Shown here: positions 52,317-62,798 of the stretch, piece by piece | Layout: the number at the start of each line of letters is the position of its first letter | Numbering within the stretch: the stretch's first letter is position 1 | Assembly: GCF_021654775.1 (NCBI RefSeq) | Contig: NZ_AP025343.1 | Span: 5,113,501 to 5,177,500, forward strand | DNA: 64,000 nt | Origin: Paenibacillus azoreducens | GTDB taxonomy: Bacteria > Bacillota > Bacilli > Paenibacillales > Paenibacillaceae | Reading direction: 5' to 3' | Notes under the pieces: generated by a model | Databases searched by the model: none | Seen by the model: only the letters and a program-made list of their open reading frames with translations | What the model was told of the DNA's origin: nothing | Position numbers and translations under genes: made by a program

Positions 52317-54383
52317 TCAACGCGTAAAAGCTGCCGGTACGCCGCCGTCGATCGTCAGCATGCAGCCGGTCGTCTTTTCGGCTTTCGACGAAGCGAAAAA
52401 GGCGATGCCTTCAGCCACGTCCTTCGGATAAATGTTGACCAGAAGCGTCGTTCTTTTGCGGTAATGCTCCTCCAACTGATCCGGTTCAATGCCGTATGCA
52501 GCAGCACGTTCATTACGCCAACCGGAATTCCAAATCGCCGAACCCTGCAAAATGGCATCTGGCAAAATCGTGTTGACGCGGATGCCATGCTCTCCGCCCT
52601 CGGCGGCGATGCAGCGGGCCAGATGAGCTTCGAGTGCTTTAACCGAGCTGTAAGCCGCCGCGTTTTTGCCAGCGTATACGGAATTTTTCGAAGCGACAAA
52701 AATCATGCTGCCCCCAAGTTCCTGCTCCTTCATCAGCTTGAATGCTTCCCGCGCCACGAGGAAATAACCTGTGCCCAGCACGTTCATGTTCAGGTTCCAT
52801 TCCTTCAGCGAGGTCTCTTCAAACGGACTGGATGTCGCCAGGCCCGCATTGTTAACGATGATGTCCACCCCGCCATAAGTCAAAGCGGTTTCGGCCAACG
52901 CCGCAGCCACCATTTCTTCGCTGGTCACATCCATTTTCACGGCCTTGGCCCGGCCTTCGCCGTATTTAGCGTTGATGTCGGAAGCGACTTTCTCGGCTCC
53001 TTCTAAGTTCAGATCAGCCAGAACCACATGAGCCCCTTCGGATACGAGGCGGCGCGCCGTTTCGCTTCCTATGCCGCCTGCGCCGCCGGTAATAAAGGCA
53101 ATCTTGCGGGAAAATTCCGCTTCGGCAGGTGCGAGCGTCAGCTTGTAAAGCTCCAGCGGCCAATATTCCACATTGTAGGATTCATTTTCGTTCAGCGATA
53201 CAAATTCGCCAAGGGCCGTGGAGCCCTTCATAACGGCGATAGCACGGTGGTATAACGCGCCGCTGACGCCAGCCATCGCCAGGCTTTTTCCCGTGTTGAC
53301 CATGCCGATGCCCGGAATGAGGATGACGCGCGGCGCCGCCTCGAACATCACGTCCCCGTCTTGTTTATTACGCTCGAAATATGCTTGATATTCAGCTTTA
53401 TATGCCGCGATACCTGTACGTACAGCTTCTTTGAGCGCAGCCGTCCCTGCGGACGGAGTCCAATCCACGAATAGCGGAACGCGCTTCGTATGTACCAGAT
53501 GGTCCGGACAAGCTGCGCCGACTTGGGAAAGCTCCTTTGCATTTTTGCTGTTCACGAACTCAAGCACATCATCCCCGTCGTCATACATGCAGATCATTTT
53601 CTTGGCATCGCTGACAGCGCCCCGGATCATGGGCATCACTTCAGCGAGGATGGATTTACGCTGCTCCTCTGCAAGCGTTTCCGTTTGACTGCCGCCGAAA
53701 ACCTGGCCCTCTTGAATCCGGCTGTTGATATACTGTTCCGCTTTCTGAATCATGGCAATTGTCTGGTTATAGCAAGCCTCCGAAGTTTCTCCCCATGTGA
53801 CCAAACCATGCTTTTCCATCAGCACCAGCTGGGCATTCGGATTGCTGCGGACCCCTTCGGCGATCATTTTGGACAATGTGAAGCCTGGACGGATATAAGG
53901 AACCCACACGAAGGCGTCGCCGTAGATTTCTTTGGCGATTTCCCGGCCGTTATCCGCGCAGCAAAGGCTGATAATCGCGTCCGGATGGGTATGATCCACA
54001 TGCGGAAACGGCAGGAAAGCATGCAGCAGCGTTTCAATCGAAGCTCTCGGATGTTTGCTGTCGATCATGCAGTGGGACAGATAAGCGACCATTTCCTCGT
54101 CCGGCATTTCGTCCCGCCCGATAAGCGGCTTGATATCCTCCAATCGGAGTCCTGTAAAATGCTGCGCCTTCATCGTGGCCAAATCCGAACCGCTGCCTTT
54201 GACCCACATCACTTCCACGTCACGGCCGCGGAAATCTTTTTCTACGGTTTTCAGCGATGTATTGCCCCCGCCCCAATTGCATACGCTTCGGTCGCTGCCG
54301 ATCAGATTGGAGCGGTACACTAGTTCTTCCACTCCGGCTTTCTGCTTCGATGCTTCTTCGTTATTCCAAAGATTTTGAACCAT
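52317..54383 (-). CDS. rhaEW: Rhamnulose-1-phosphate aldolase/lactaldehyde dehydrogenase
   Basis: This 688-residue bifunctional enzyme joins a class II aldolase half (RhaE, first ~400 residues, with FPHVDHTHPDAII) to a short-chain dehydrogenase half (RhaW). The dehydrogenase begins FITGGAGGIGSETAR near 430, and its catalytic YSSVK lies after ASKNSVYAGKN. The aldolase makes DHAP and L-lactaldehyde, and the second half oxidises the aldehyde to L-lactate. CGGGAGGC precedes the ATG. Confidence 0.94.
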   Translation of the reverse strand: MVQNLWNNEEASKQKAGVEELVYRSNLIGSDRSVCNWGGGNTSLKTVEKDFRGRDVEVMWVKGSGSDLATMKAQHFTGLRLEDIKPLIGRDEMPDEEMVAYLSHCMIDSKHPRASIETLLHAFLPFPHVDHTHPDAIISLCCADNGREIAKEIYGDAFVWVPYIRPGFTLSKMIAEGVRSNPNAQLVLMEKHGLVTWGETSEACYNQTIAMIQKAEQYINSRIQEGQVFGGSQTETLAEEQRKSILAEVMPMIRGAVSDAKKMICMYDDGDDVLEFVNSKNAKELSQVGAACPDHLVHTKRVPLFVDWTPSAGTAALKEAVRTGIAAYKAEYQAYFERNKQDGDVMFEAAPRVILIPGIGMVNTGKSLAMAGVSGALYHRAIAVMKGSTALGEFVSLNENESYNVEYWPLELYKLTLAPAEAEFSRKIAFITGGAGGIGSETARRLVSEGAHVVLADLNLEGAEKVASDINAKYGEGRAKAVKMDVTSEEMVAAALAETALTYGGVDIIVNNAGLATSSPFEETSLKEWNLNMNVLGTGYFLVAREAFKLMKEQELGGSMIFVASKNSVYAGKNAAAYSSVKALEAHLARCIAAEGGEHGIRVNTILPDAILQGSAIWNSGWRNERAAAYGIEPDQLEEHYRKRTTLLVNIYPKDVAEGIAFFASSKAEKTTGCMLTIDGGVPAAFTR

Positions 54384-54402
54384 GATGACGCCTCCCGAAT
54401 AA

Positions 54403-54480
54403 TTTTGTTTTTGTTTGTTTATATTTGAATTTCTTAAATTATATCAGATTGTTTTTTGTTTTTGCACTATTATTTTTGTT
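54403..54480 (-). promoter_or_regulatory. rhaEW promoter with AAACAAAA-type repeats
   Basis: An extended -10 TGATATAAT lies on the minus strand (TATAAT at 54438-54443). Around it are at least three AAACAAAAA-like motifs (54404-54420, 54449-54463, 54472-54481), the style of operator bound by DeoR-family regulators. This fits RhaR control, but the exact site is not certain. Confidence 0.5.
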
Positions 54481-54552
54481 TATGACTGAAAAAATGAAGT
54501 GAAACTGTCTATCGGCACACTCACAGAGACAGACCACGCTTAGCAGCACTTT

Positions 54553-54594
54553 TTCTTGCGATATAAGGGCGCAGGAACCCCCGAAGTTTCCTTA
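54553..54594. repeat. Dispersed palindrome like that at 4830
   Basis: TTTCTTGCGATATAAGG is mirrored by CCTTATATC. Confidence 0.45.
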
Positions 54595-54599
54595 TATCT

Positions 54600-54634
54600 A
54601 AAATAGCGAAACCGGCAGTAATGCCGGCTTCGCT
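54600..54634 (-). terminator. Terminator of the urease/nickel operon
   Basis: AGCGAA(A)CCGGC and GCCGG(C)TTCGCT form a strong stem, followed by ATTTTAG on the minus strand, 50 bases after the NiCoT stop codon. Confidence 0.7.
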
Positions 54635-54685
54635 CTATGCAAACGATATTTTTCAATCTCCTTGTCATGCTTGTGTATCTATATA

Positions 54686-55687
54686 TTATTTTACAGTGTA
54701 CCGCTCTTCGATTTTAAAATATTTCCATATCAAAACGGCCAGACCCCAAATGAGCAGAAAACTGGCGACTAGGAAATAACCCAAATTATCGAAGTCGATG
54801 GAAGCGATCACATTCCATATGCCCCCGGATAAATGAAGCTTGTCCGTCGTGATTTGCGCCAATTCGATCATCCCGACCGCCAACGCAGCAACGACGGAAA
54901 GCGCGGTGACTACCAGATTGTAATAGACTTTCCGCACCGGTCTGTCATTTGCCCAAGCATAACTTTTGGTCATCATGATGCCATCCAGCGTATCGAATAA
55001 ACTCATGCCTGCGGCGAACAAAATAGGCAAAGAAATGATTCCAAGCACGGGAAGATTATGATTCGCCGCACCTGCCGACATGGTCAGAAGAGAAATTTCC
55101 GTCGCCGTGTCGAAACCTAAACCGAACAGAAATCCAATCGGATAGATATGCCAGCTTCGGGTAACCACCTTAAAAAGCGACCCCAAGTAACGGGTGAAAA
55201 ATCCCTTTGCCTCGAACATTTTTTCGAGTTCCGATTCGTTTATTTTTTCTACTTTCATTTTCCGGAACATATTCCAAAGCTGAATAAACAGCATTAAATT
55301 GATAATCGCCAAAAATACCAGGAAAACGCCCGATACTGCAGCTCCGATGATACCGCCGATATCCTGCATGCTGGACATGTATTTGGCGACGAACTTTACC
55401 GATACCGCAGTTAATACAGCCAGTAAAAAAACGACTGTGGAGTGTCCGAGCGAAAAATAAAAACCGACGCCCCTGGGATCCTTCTTTTGCGCAACCAGCT
55501 TGCGGACCGTATTGTCGATCGCGGCAATATGATCAATATCGAATGCATGGCGAAGTCCAAATACGTAAGCCGCGATCCCCATTCCAATAAAGGTTGGATG
55601 AGTCGGCACGACAGTGGACAATGCCGCGATGCCGATGATATGAATGATCACAACGGCCAGCATATAGCGATTCCAAATAAAGCCCAT
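54686..55687 (-). CDS. NiCoT-family nickel/cobalt permease
   Basis: This 333-residue membrane protein has eight or so transmembrane segments and the metal signature RHAFDIDHIAAIDN near residue 45, plus LGFDTATEISLL. NiCoT permeases (HoxN/NixA, and UreH in some Bacillus urease loci) import nickel for urease. GGGGGAGAG precedes the ATG at 55687. Last gene of the urease run, so nickel supply for urease is the likely role. Confidence 0.92.
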   Translation of the reverse strand: MGFIWNRYMLAVVIIHIIGIAALSTVVPTHPTFIGMGIAAYVFGLRHAFDIDHIAAIDNTVRKLVAQKKDPRGVGFYFSLGHSTVVFLLAVLTAVSVKFVAKYMSSMQDIGGIIGAAVSGVFLVFLAIINLMLFIQLWNMFRKMKVEKINESELEKMFEAKGFFTRYLGSLFKVVTRSWHIYPIGFLFGLGFDTATEISLLTMSAGAANHNLPVLGIISLPILFAAGMSLFDTLDGIMMTKSYAWANDRPVRKVYYNLVVTALSVVAALAVGMIELAQITTDKLHLSGGIWNVIASIDFDNLGYFLVASFLLIWGLAVLIWKYFKIEERYTVK

Positions 55688-55758
55688 TTTCTCTCCCCCA
55701 TCCGTCCAAAGCATTGAATCGATTTTAATATAAAAAATGACTCTAAACTGAAATTAGC

Positions 55759-55800
55759 TCTTGATATTATGCCGAGTTGACCGCTGCGGCTCCGGATCCT
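55759..55800. repeat. Dispersed repeat C, diverged copy
   Basis: CTCTTGATATTATGCCGAGT and then GACCGCTGCGGCTCCGGATC resemble 57301-57350. It lies between ureD and the NiCoT gene. Confidence 0.5.
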
Positions 55801-55807
55801 AAAGATT

Positions 55808-56632
55808 TTAGTATTTTCTAAGAAAACTTGGGGTAGTGTTAAAAAACGACTGATTGATCAGTCTATGACACTGCGCATAAATTCTCTCAATGGTTTGAGT
55901 CGAGTTTGCCAGTACGCGCACAATCAGCCCGGATACAGGCAGCAAGGATAGGCCGATCCGGTATTCCTGGGTATCCTCATATATCTCATGGTACAGCCGA
56001 TCCAGAAAATCCTGATTCACCTGTTCCGAAATCACGATCATAGATCCGAGATGCGAATAACCTTCCATAATGCCGAGAGAGGACATATGCTGCGCAGCAG
56101 GATTCAATTTAATATGATCATAAACCGCCAATTCGCCATCCACATAAATCTCATTGGTTAACTGAAGCAGATCATAGCTAAATTGAACTCCGTCGGGAGA
56201 CCACCCCGAAGTAATGATTTCTGAATAAAGAAGATTGGCCCCCTTATCCATTCGAATCACCGTTTTTTGTTTATACCGCGCGTCTTTATATCCAATGATC
56301 GGATCCGTTATATATTCGAGATAGCTGCCGTTCTTCAGCCAAATTTCAATTTCTTGGTAGGCGGGTTTCTTCGGCGTCTTGTATATTTTGGTTGCCGATT
56401 GCGTCGTTAATGTCATCCGCGCCCCTTCCTCCAATGAAACCTGCATCTGATAGCGGTCTCCGTCCAAATAACCTCCGCCGGGATTCAGAATATAGTAACA
56501 CGCCTGCCCCGAATCATCGTGATAGACCGGCCGCATCACTTTAAACGCGCCTTGGAAATACACGTTTCTCGCGACGGTTTTCCCGCTTCTCTCCTCGGCA
56601 TTCAGCCGCAGAATCCCAGTCCAGTCTTCCAT
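55808..56632 (-). CDS. ureD: Urease accessory protein UreD (UreH)
   Basis: UreD scaffolds the apo-urease for nickel loading by UreF and UreG. The 274-residue protein contains the conserved TLTTQSATKIYKTPK segment, near residue 70, and NPGGGYLDGDRYQMQ. It starts one base after the ureG stop codon. Confidence 0.93.
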   Translation of the reverse strand: MEDWTGILRLNAEERSGKTVARNVYFQGAFKVMRPVYHDDSGQACYYILNPGGGYLDGDRYQMQVSLEEGARMTLTTQSATKIYKTPKKPAYQEIEIWLKNGSYLEYITDPIIGYKDARYKQKTVIRMDKGANLLYSEIITSGWSPDGVQFSYDLLQLTNEIYVDGELAVYDHIKLNPAAQHMSSLGIMEGYSHLGSMIVISEQVNQDFLDRLYHEIYEDTQEYRIGLSLLPVSGLIVRVLANSTQTIERIYAQCHRLINQSFFNTTPSFLRKY

Positions 56633-57244
56633 CTATTCCAGATCCTTTAAGAACGCATTCTTTTTGACCCAGTCGATGACTTGGTCCAAACCTTTGTTAT
56701 CCTTCAAATTGGTGAACACAAACGGTTTATTCCCGCGGAAAACCTTCGTATCCGATTCCATGACTTCCAGGCTTGCTCCGACGTAAGGCGCCAGATCGGT
56801 TTTGTTGATAATGAACAGGTCCGATTTAATCATGCCTTGTCCGCCTTTGCGCGGGATTTTTTCCCCTTGCGCCACATCGATAATATAGATCGAGAAATCA
56901 ACCAGTTCGGGACTGAAAGTGGCTGCAAGATTGTCTCCGCCGCTTTCCACGAAAATGAGCTGAACATCCGGATGCCGCCCGATCAGCTCGTCGATTGCGG
57001 CAAAATTCATCGAAGCATCTTCGCGGATGGCCGTATGCGGGCATCCGCCGGTTTCAACGCCGATAATCCGGTCTACGGGCAGAACTCCGTTCTCCATCAG
57101 AAATTTGGCGTCTTCTTTGGTATAAATGTCATTCGTGACGACGGCCATGCTGATTTCCCCCTCCATATGACGGGTTAATTTCTCGACAAGCATCGTTTTT
57201 CCGGCTCCGACCGGTCCGCCGATTCCGATTTTAATGGGTCCCAT
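56633..57244 (-). CDS. ureG: Urease accessory GTPase UreG
   Basis: UreG is the GTPase that delivers nickel to urease. The 203-residue protein has the P-loop [12 protein letters not shown] near 10-21, the metal-binding CPH in [13 protein letters not shown] and the switch region [11 protein letters not shown] 249-base repeat-rich gap separates it from ureF, which is unusual for these coupled genes. Confidence 0.96.
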   Translation of the reverse strand: MGPIKIGIGGPVGAGKTMLVEKLTRHMEGEISMAVVTNDIYTKEDAKFLMENGVLPVDRIIGVETGGCPHTAIREDASMNFAAIDELIGRHPDVQLIFVESGGDNLAATFSPELVDFSIYIIDVAQGEKIPRKGGQGMIKSDLFIINKTDLAPYVGASLEVMESDTKVFRGNKPFVFTNLKDNKGLDQVIDWVKKNAFLKDLE

Positions 57245-57300
57245 AATTCACACGCTTCTTTCTGTATGATAGTTAATTAAGGCTCAATATAGAAATCGGT

Positions 57301-57480
57301 TCTTGATATTATGCGAGGTAAGCGCTACGGTTACGGATCGTTCTTCCGATCGCTGTTGCTCGCAGATTTCTTTGATTTTATTCTATAGTAGAAATCTGCT
57401 CACAAAGGCGACCGCTATCGCTTCTTCAGATCGATTCCGTCCCCTCCGCCACTTTCGCTCTTTTTCAAGCACTAATTATG
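57301..57480. repeat. Dispersed repeat C, full copy splitting the urease operon
   Basis: TCTTGATATTATGCGAGGTA and CGCTACGGTTACGGATCG start the copy. A hairpin GCAGATTTCT/AGAAATCTGC (57363-57399) follows, then a degenerate mirrored part CGACCGCTATCGCTTCTTCA. About 180 bases between ureF and ureG are occupied. Confidence 0.65.
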
Positions 57481-57493
57481 AGGTTGAGCCTCA

Positions 57494-58180
57494 TTAAGAC
57501 ATGAAAATCCGAATATTGACGTGTTCATGTTTCATTTGCGATAATTCCAGACCTGGCGATACGATCCCGAAGTCGTTCTCATCCAATTGGCCGATTAGTT
57601 CCGCGGCGCTTACCAATACATTCTGAAATTGTTGAAGCACCTTCTGCCCGGCCGTTTGGCCTAGCGGAATTGCGCGCACCGCATTTTGAACCAGGCTGGT
57701 GACGACCGAATACAAATAATATAAAAGGGTAGTCCTCTCGGAAACGCCGAGATGATACCCGGCCATTGTGAACACAATGGCCGGATGCCCAAAACTCAGC
57801 TTTGCTTTGATCCGCTTTTTGTACATGGAGAAAACAGGAGCCTCGTACAAGGATTGCACGAGATTCAACATCCGTTCTCCCATCTTTTGCGTGCCTTCCC
57901 TCGTTTCGCGGGGCAAGTTTTGAACAAACAGCATCCGGTCCAGCTTCCATACGGTGTCCATATCCCCATCCCGCAGTGCATGAAATGCAAGGCGGGACGC
58001 AAGCCCGTCCGAATAGACAAGCTGTTCATGGATATAAGTGTCAAGCCATTCGGCAAATGTAGCCTGATCCCTTACCAGATCTTCCTGAATATAAGTTTCC
58101 AGCCCGTAAGAATGGCTGAAAGCCCCGGTGGGAAAGTTGGAATCGCATAGCTGGAATAAGGCTAGAACCTGTTTATCCAT
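57494..58180 (-). CDS. ureF: Urease accessory protein UreF
   Basis: UreF is the accessory protein that regulates UreG GTPase activity in the UreDFG complex. The 228-residue protein has [20 protein letters not shown] near residue 11, the family signature, and ends [18 protein letters not shown]. It overlaps ureE by 8 bases. Confidence 0.94.
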   Translation of the reverse strand: MDKQVLALFQLCDSNFPTGAFSHSYGLETYIQEDLVRDQATFAEWLDTYIHEQLVYSDGLASRLAFHALRDGDMDTVWKLDRMLFVQNLPRETREGTQKMGERMLNLVQSLYEAPVFSMYKKRIKAKLSFGHPAIVFTMAGYHLGVSERTTLLYYLYSVVTSLVQNAVRAIPLGQTAGQKVLQQFQNVLVSAAELIGQLDENDFGIVSPGLELSQMKHEHVNIRIFMS

Positions 58181-58628
58181 GGCTGTGGCCGATATGGCGG
58201 AATGCCTGCTTCACTTTCCGCTCCTCCCTTGCATGAGGAATATGTAGCTGCACCAACAGTTCCTCAACAAGATAATCGTATTGAACGAGCATTTCGTCTC
58301 TTTCAAATTGGGCGGGCAGATGCCGGTTGCCTAATTGATGCGCGATGTTGCCCATTTCCTGCAGGCTGCGCGGACGGATCACGAGTAAATCGTCAGAGTG
58401 AACATCCACGATGATCATGTTTTTGTCATCCATGTACAACACGTCGCCTGCTACGAGATCGCGCTGCTGCTTCAAACGGATGCCGATTTCATTGCCATGG
58501 TCTGTCGTCACCCGTTGGATCCGTTTTACGAGATCGGCGCTTTCCAGGTATACTTTTTCGATATGGCGCTTTCCGATCTCTTCCCTGTCCAAATGTTCGA
58601 TATTTGCAATAATCTCCTCGATAATCAT
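58173..58628 (-). CDS. ureE: Urease accessory protein UreE
   Basis: UreE is the nickel metallochaperone. The 151-residue protein from [14 protein letters not shown] has [19 protein letters not shown] near 95-113. The C terminus is short (HIGHSHG), not the His-rich tail of Klebsiella UreE, so nickel storage is limited. GAGGTGA lies 5 bases before the ATG at 58628; a GTG at 58637 is a weaker start. Confidence 0.92.
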   Translation of the reverse strand: MIIEEIIANIEHLDREEIGKRHIEKVYLESADLVKRIQRVTTDHGNEIGIRLKQQRDLVAGDVLYMDDKNMIIVDVHSDDLLVIRPRSLQEMGNIAHQLGNRHLPAQFERDEMLVQYDYLVEELLVQLHIPHAREERKVKQAFRHIGHSHG

Positions 58629-58638
58629 CGGCTTCACC

Positions 58639-60351
58639 TCAAAATAAGAAATAGCGCTGCCCCATCGGCACTTTGCTCACAGGCTCGCAGGTCATTAATT
58701 CCCCGTTGACCCGGACCTCGTACGTTTGCGGATCAACGGTGATCTCAGGCGTTTCAAAATTAAGCTTCATATCTTTTTTCGTTAATGTCCGAATGCCGCG
58801 CACAGGCAAAATGATTTTTTCCAAGCCCAGCTGCTCGTGAACTTTATTGTCATAAGCGGATTGCGAAATAAAAGTGATGGAGCTTTGGGAAAGTGCTTTC
58901 CCGTATTGCCCGTACATCGGACGGTAAATGACCGGCTGCGGCGTCGGAATGGATGCGTTCGCATCCCCCATCAAGCTTTGGGCGACCATCCCGTTTTTGA
59001 TAATCATTTCAGGTTTCACCCCGAAAAATGCAGGTGACCAAATGACCAGGTCGGCGATTTTTCCGACTTCAACGGAACCGACATATTCGGAAATTCCATG
59101 AGTAATGGCTGGATTGATCGTATATTTGGCCACGTAACGTTTGGCACGGTTATTATCGGAGAGCTCGCTGTCGCCTGAAAGCGTTCCCCGCTGCTTTTTC
59201 ATCTTGTCGGCCGTCTGCCATGTGCGCAAAATGACTTCGCCGATGCGGCCCATCGCCTGCGCGTCCGAGCTGACCATGCTGAATACGCCCATATCTTGGA
59301 GAATGTCTTCGGCGGCTATCGTTTCGCGCCGGATACGGGAATCCGCAAAAGCAAGATCCTCGGGTATGGATGGATTCAAGTGGTGGCATACCATCAGCAT
59401 ATCCAAATGTTCATCGATCGTATTGATCGTGTACGGCAGCGTCGGATTGGTAGACGACGGCAGAACATTCATATAGCTGGCCGATTTGATCAGGTCGGGA
59501 GCATGTCCTCCCCCAGCTCCTTCCGTATGGTACATGTGGATTACCCGGCCTTTGATCGCAGCCATGGTGTTCTCCATAAAGCCGCCTTCATTTAGCGTAT
59601 CGGCATGAACCGCTACTTGCACATCATACTTGTCGGCCACGCTTAGAGCGTGATCAAGCGCCGACGCGGTTGCTCCCCAGTCTTCATGGACCTTCAGTCC
59701 GATCGCTCCGGCCCGCACCTGCTCGGCAAGCGGTTCTTCGGCTGCAGCTTGTCCTTTTCCGGTGAATCCGACATTAATCGGCATCCCTTCCGCTGCCTGC
59801 AGCATGCGATGAATATTCCATTCTCCCGGAGTTACCGTTGTCGCTTTCGAACCCGCGGCAGGGCCTGTCCCTCCGCCGATCAGAGTCGTCAGGCCCGAAG
59901 AAAGCGCCGTCTCGATCTGTCCGGGGTTGATAAAATGGACATGCGTATCGATGCCGCCAGCGGTGACAATCATGCCTTCCCCTGCGATAATTTCCGTTGC
60001 AGCGCCGATGATGATGTCCACATGATCCATTACCAAAGGATTCCCCGCTTTGCCGATCCCCGCGATTTTCCCGTCCCGGATTCCAATATCCGCTTTGTAA
60101 ATGCCTGTATAATCCAAAATAACCGCATTGGTAATCACAACATCCGGAATGCCGTCTCCGCGGGTTACAAGCGGATGCTGGCCCATGCCGTCGCGGATCA
60201 CTTTTCCTCCGCCAAAAACGACCTCATCGCCATATGAAGTAAAGTCCTTTTCAATCCGGATGATGATATCCGTATCCGCCAAACGGATCGAATCTCCGGT
60301 CGTCGGCCCATACATTTGCGAATATTGACTTCTGGACATTTTAAAGCTCAT
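58639..60351 (-). CDS. ureC: Urease alpha subunit
   Basis: UreC is the catalytic subunit that hydrolyses urea to ammonia and carbamate. The 570-residue protein has His137/His139 in THVHF, the carbamylated Lys220 in GLKVHEDWG, His222, His249 in AVHADTL, His275, the flap Cys322-His-His in MVCHHLNPS, and Asp363. The ATG at 60351 overlaps the ureB stop codon (ATGA), which fixes the start. All nickel ligands are present. Confidence 0.97.
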   Translation of the reverse strand: MSFKMSRSQYSQMYGPTTGDSIRLADTDIIIRIEKDFTSYGDEVVFGGGKVIRDGMGQHPLVTRGDGIPDVVITNAVILDYTGIYKADIGIRDGKIAGIGKAGNPLVMDHVDIIIGAATEIIAGEGMIVTAGGIDTHVHFINPGQIETALSSGLTTLIGGGTGPAAGSKATTVTPGEWNIHRMLQAAEGMPINVGFTGKGQAAAEEPLAEQVRAGAIGLKVHEDWGATASALDHALSVADKYDVQVAVHADTLNEGGFMENTMAAIKGRVIHMYHTEGAGGGHAPDLIKSASYMNVLPSSTNPTLPYTINTIDEHLDMLMVCHHLNPSIPEDLAFADSRIRRETIAAEDILQDMGVFSMVSSDAQAMGRIGEVILRTWQTADKMKKQRGTLSGDSELSDNNRAKRYVAKYTINPAITHGISEYVGSVEVGKIADLVIWSPAFFGVKPEMIIKNGMVAQSLMGDANASIPTPQPVIYRPMYGQYGKALSQSSITFISQSAYDNKVHEQLGLEKIILPVRGIRTLTKKDMKLNFETPEITVDPQTYEVRVNGELMTCEPVSKVPMGQRYFLF

Positions 60352-60671
60352 GATTGACACCCGCCTTCCACAGATCCATCCGTTTTGTTGTTAAATCCAT
60401 AAACCCGACGTTCACCCGCAAAATCAACCAGTTCCACTTCTTTTTCATCACCAGGTTCAAAACGGACCGCGGCGCCCGCAGGGACATTCAAATGTTTTCC
60501 AAATCCGCCCTGCCGGTCGAAAATAAGGGCTTCATTGACTTCATAAAAGTGAAAATGCGATCCGACTTGCACAGGACGGTCACCGGTATTTTTAACGGTT
60601 AATTTCGACACGGTTTTGCCGGCGTTGCAAATAATATCTTCCTTCTGCAAAAAGATTTGCCCAGGTATCAT
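60348..60671 (-). CDS. ureB: Urease beta subunit
   Basis: UreB is the 107-residue structural subunit of urease, with [10 protein letters not shown] near residue 39 and [20 protein letters not shown] further on. GGGAGGGAG precedes the ATG at 60671. It overlaps ureC and starts 25 bases after ureA. Confidence 0.95.
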   Translation of the reverse strand: MIPGQIFLQKEDIICNAGKTVSKLTVKNTGDRPVQVGSHFHFYEVNEALIFDRQGGFGKHLNVPAGAAVRFEPGDEKEVELVDFAGERRVYGFNNKTDGSVEGGCQS

Positions 60672-60696
60672 TAAACTCCCTCCCATCGGTTCAGAT

Positions 60697-60999
60697 TTAT
60701 CGTATCGGATGATGTACCGTCACCAGTTTCGTGCCGTCCGGAAAGGTGGCTTCAACCTGGATATCGTGTATCATCTCGGGAACGCCTTCCATAACGTCAT
60801 CGCGTGACAAAATGGCAGCGCCGTATTCCATTAATTCCGCAACCGTCTTACCGTCCCGGGCTCCTTCGAGTACTTCATAGGTTATAAGTGCAACGGCTTC
60901 GGGATGGTTCAACTGAAGTCCCCTTTCCTTTCTGCGCTTGGCGAGATCTGCAGCAACAACGATGAGAAGTTTATCTATCTCACGGGGTAGCAATTGCAT
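60697..60999 (-). CDS. ureA: Urease gamma subunit
   Basis: UreA is the 100-residue gamma subunit. It has the [19 protein letters not shown] block near residue 32, and [20 protein letters not shown] near 68. AAAGGAGGC precedes the ATG. It leads the operon, and the divergent urea transporter is 379 bases away. Confidence 0.96.
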   Translation of the reverse strand: MQLLPREIDKLLIVVAADLAKRRKERGLQLNHPEAVALITYEVLEGARDGKTVAELMEYGAAILSRDDVMEGVPEMIHDIQVEATFPDGTKLVTVHHPIR

Positions 61000-61378
61000 G
61001 AAATTAGCCTCCTTTGGTTTTACGAAACCTGTTCTGCACTGAAGAGAATGAATCGAATCGCTTGGTATGCACCCTCTTTCTGATTTTGATATGTTTCGAT
61101 TCTCAGCAAAATAATGTCAGAAATAAAAGGCGTAAAATCAGTGTTTTCGGCTACAAGTTCTGTTGTGCTCTAGTAATTGACGATTGATCCTCTCTGAAGC
61201 TAATATATCATGTATATACATATGTAACAACTTATATAAGTAATCTATGACATATATATTCTATTTATATATATGAAGATTGGCGAATCTTTCGCCTACC
61301 ATTCCACAAGCGGAGAAAAGGAGGTTTATTAGGTTTATTCCTGATCGTATCTTACTTCACAGAAAGAAGGGCTTATTG
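61000..61378. other. Divergent control region between ureA and the urea transporter
   Basis: The 379 bases hold no supported gene. From about 61200 to 61290 the DNA is very AT-rich and contains a palindrome CATATGTATATACATG-like (61207-61226), which could be a binding site. I searched for the GlnR/TnrA box (TGTNAN7TNACA) and found no clean match. Confidence 0.5.
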
Positions 61379-62320
61379 ATGAAACAAGGCAACCCGCAAC
61401 AACAGCATGAAAACATGTTTTTTTCTTTGGTCACTGCTGCTCTCAAAGGAATCTCCCAAGTCATTTTGATTGAAAATGCCATCAGCGGGCTCCTGATTCT
61501 AATTGCACTTCTGATATCATCCATTCCGGTGGGGATCATCGCATTTCTGTCAGCATTGATTGCCGTATGTATGGGCCGCTTTGGCGGAGCTGACAAAACG
61601 CTCGTCAACCAAGGATTGCTTGCCTACAATTCGGTATTAACCGGCATTGTGCTGGCCTTGAATTTTACAGGGGGACAGCGCTGGGTCATCGCTCTGGCCG
61701 GAGCTGCGATCACGACGCTGCTAACCGCAGCCATGATGCATTGGATGCGAAACTCCGGCACGCCGATTTTCACATTTCCGTTCATTATCGTTAGCTGGTT
61801 TCTTTTGCTCGCTTCTTACCGTCTGGGAACATTCCAGCTCCATCCCGGACTTGTTCCGCAAGATCTTTCCCAATGGAGGCTGCATCAGGGAGGAACCGTC
61901 GATTGGATCAACGGACTGGTCGATGGAGTTGGACAGGTCTTTTTACAGGACAGCATGTGGTCCGGAATTTTGATTCTTGCCGGAGTGTTCTGGGCGAGCC
62001 GCAAACTGGGTTTTTATGCCATCATTGGTTCTGCCGCGGCTTGGCTCGCCGCTTACGGTTTGGGGGGAGAAACAGCTCTGCTGAATGCGGGTCTTTACGA
62101 ATATAACGCCGTATTGACCATCCTCGCTGTAGGTGCGATTTTTGATGCCAAAAGCCGATGGGCACCCGTGTCAGGTCTCGTCGCTGCCATTGTTTCCGTA
62201 CCGATGACCGCTAGCTTTGACTCCTGGCTGCTGCCCTATGGGCTGCCGGCGCTAACCATGCCCTTTGTTGTATGCTCATGGGTGTTTATTGCCGCCAGAA
62301 AGGTTATCCCCAAGCTCTAA
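61379..62320 (+). CDS. Urea transporter (UT family)
   Basis: This 313-residue membrane protein has about ten hydrophobic segments in two similar halves. The repeated selectivity-type segments GLLAYNSVLTGIVLAL and AGLYEYNAVLTILAVG are the UT family hallmark. The ATG at 61379 has GAAGGGC upstream; the frame is open further up but without the family. Divergent from the urease operon, so it supplies urea. Confidence 0.92.
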   Translation: MKQGNPQQQHENMFFSLVTAALKGISQVILIENAISGLLILIALLISSIPVGIIAFLSALIAVCMGRFGGADKTLVNQGLLAYNSVLTGIVLALNFTGGQRWVIALAGAAITTLLTAAMMHWMRNSGTPIFTFPFIIVSWFLLLASYRLGTFQLHPGLVPQDLSQWRLHQGGTVDWINGLVDGVGQVFLQDSMWSGILILAGVFWASRKLGFYAIIGSAAAWLAAYGLGGETALLNAGLYEYNAVLTILAVGAIFDAKSRWAPVSGLVAAIVSVPMTASFDSWLLPYGLPALTMPFVVCSWVFIAARKVIPKL

Positions 62321-62354
62321 TGAGGCTGCCTTAAAGCGGTATGTAAAAATGCCA

Positions 62355-62378
62355 AAAGCCCCGAAAAATCGGGGCTTC
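62355..62378 (-). terminator. Bidirectional hairpin after the rhaAM unit
   Basis: AGCCCCGA-AAAA-TCGGGGCT, with TTTTGGCATTTTT on the minus side. It mainly serves rhaM. Confidence 0.65.
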
Positions 62379-62433
62379 ATGCATATACTCAAAGATTGTT
62401 TAGGCGGGAACCGCGCGCTGCGGCCCCCTTTGC

Positions 62434-62748
62434 CTACGCTAAGTAGAACACCTGCTCTAAGTCTTTTGCAACGGGACTATTGTCCGGGTTCGATTTCATA
62501 ATGGGTGCCATATAAGCCCACCATTTTTTGCAAATGTCCGTTTCTGCGATTTTATCGTAAGCGGCTTTGTTTTCAACTTCTAAATAAGCAAATAGCGTAT
62601 CGGTTTCACGATCCAGGAAAATCGAATAATTGGAAGCGCCGTGTTCCTTCAAAGCTTCCTCCATTTCAGGCCAAAGCTCATCATGGCGTTTTTGATATTC
62701 AGCCTGTTTACCCGGATATAAATACATCACGGATGCGATTCTTTCCAT
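62434..62748 (-). CDS. rhaM: L-rhamnose mutarotase
   Basis: RhaM interconverts the alpha and beta anomers of L-rhamnose for the isomerase. The 104-residue protein has the catalytic block [20 protein letters not shown] and [26 protein letters not shown] lies 7 bases before the ATG at 62748; an ATG 3 bases earlier is possible. It is 50 bases after rhaA. Confidence 0.94.
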   Translation of the reverse strand: MERIASVMYLYPGKQAEYQKRHDELWPEMEEALKEHGASNYSIFLDRETDTLFAYLEVENKAAYDKIAETDICKKWWAYMAPIMKSNPDNSPVAKDLEQVFYLA

Positions 62749-62798
62749 CATTATGCCTCCTAATGGATTTCAATGAGGTTTGCCACTTGCGAAGCCTA

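Noticed and set aside
61207..61226. GlnR/TnrA box in the ureA-urea transporter gap
   Set aside because: The AT-rich palindrome does not have the TGTNA-N7-TNACA spacing.
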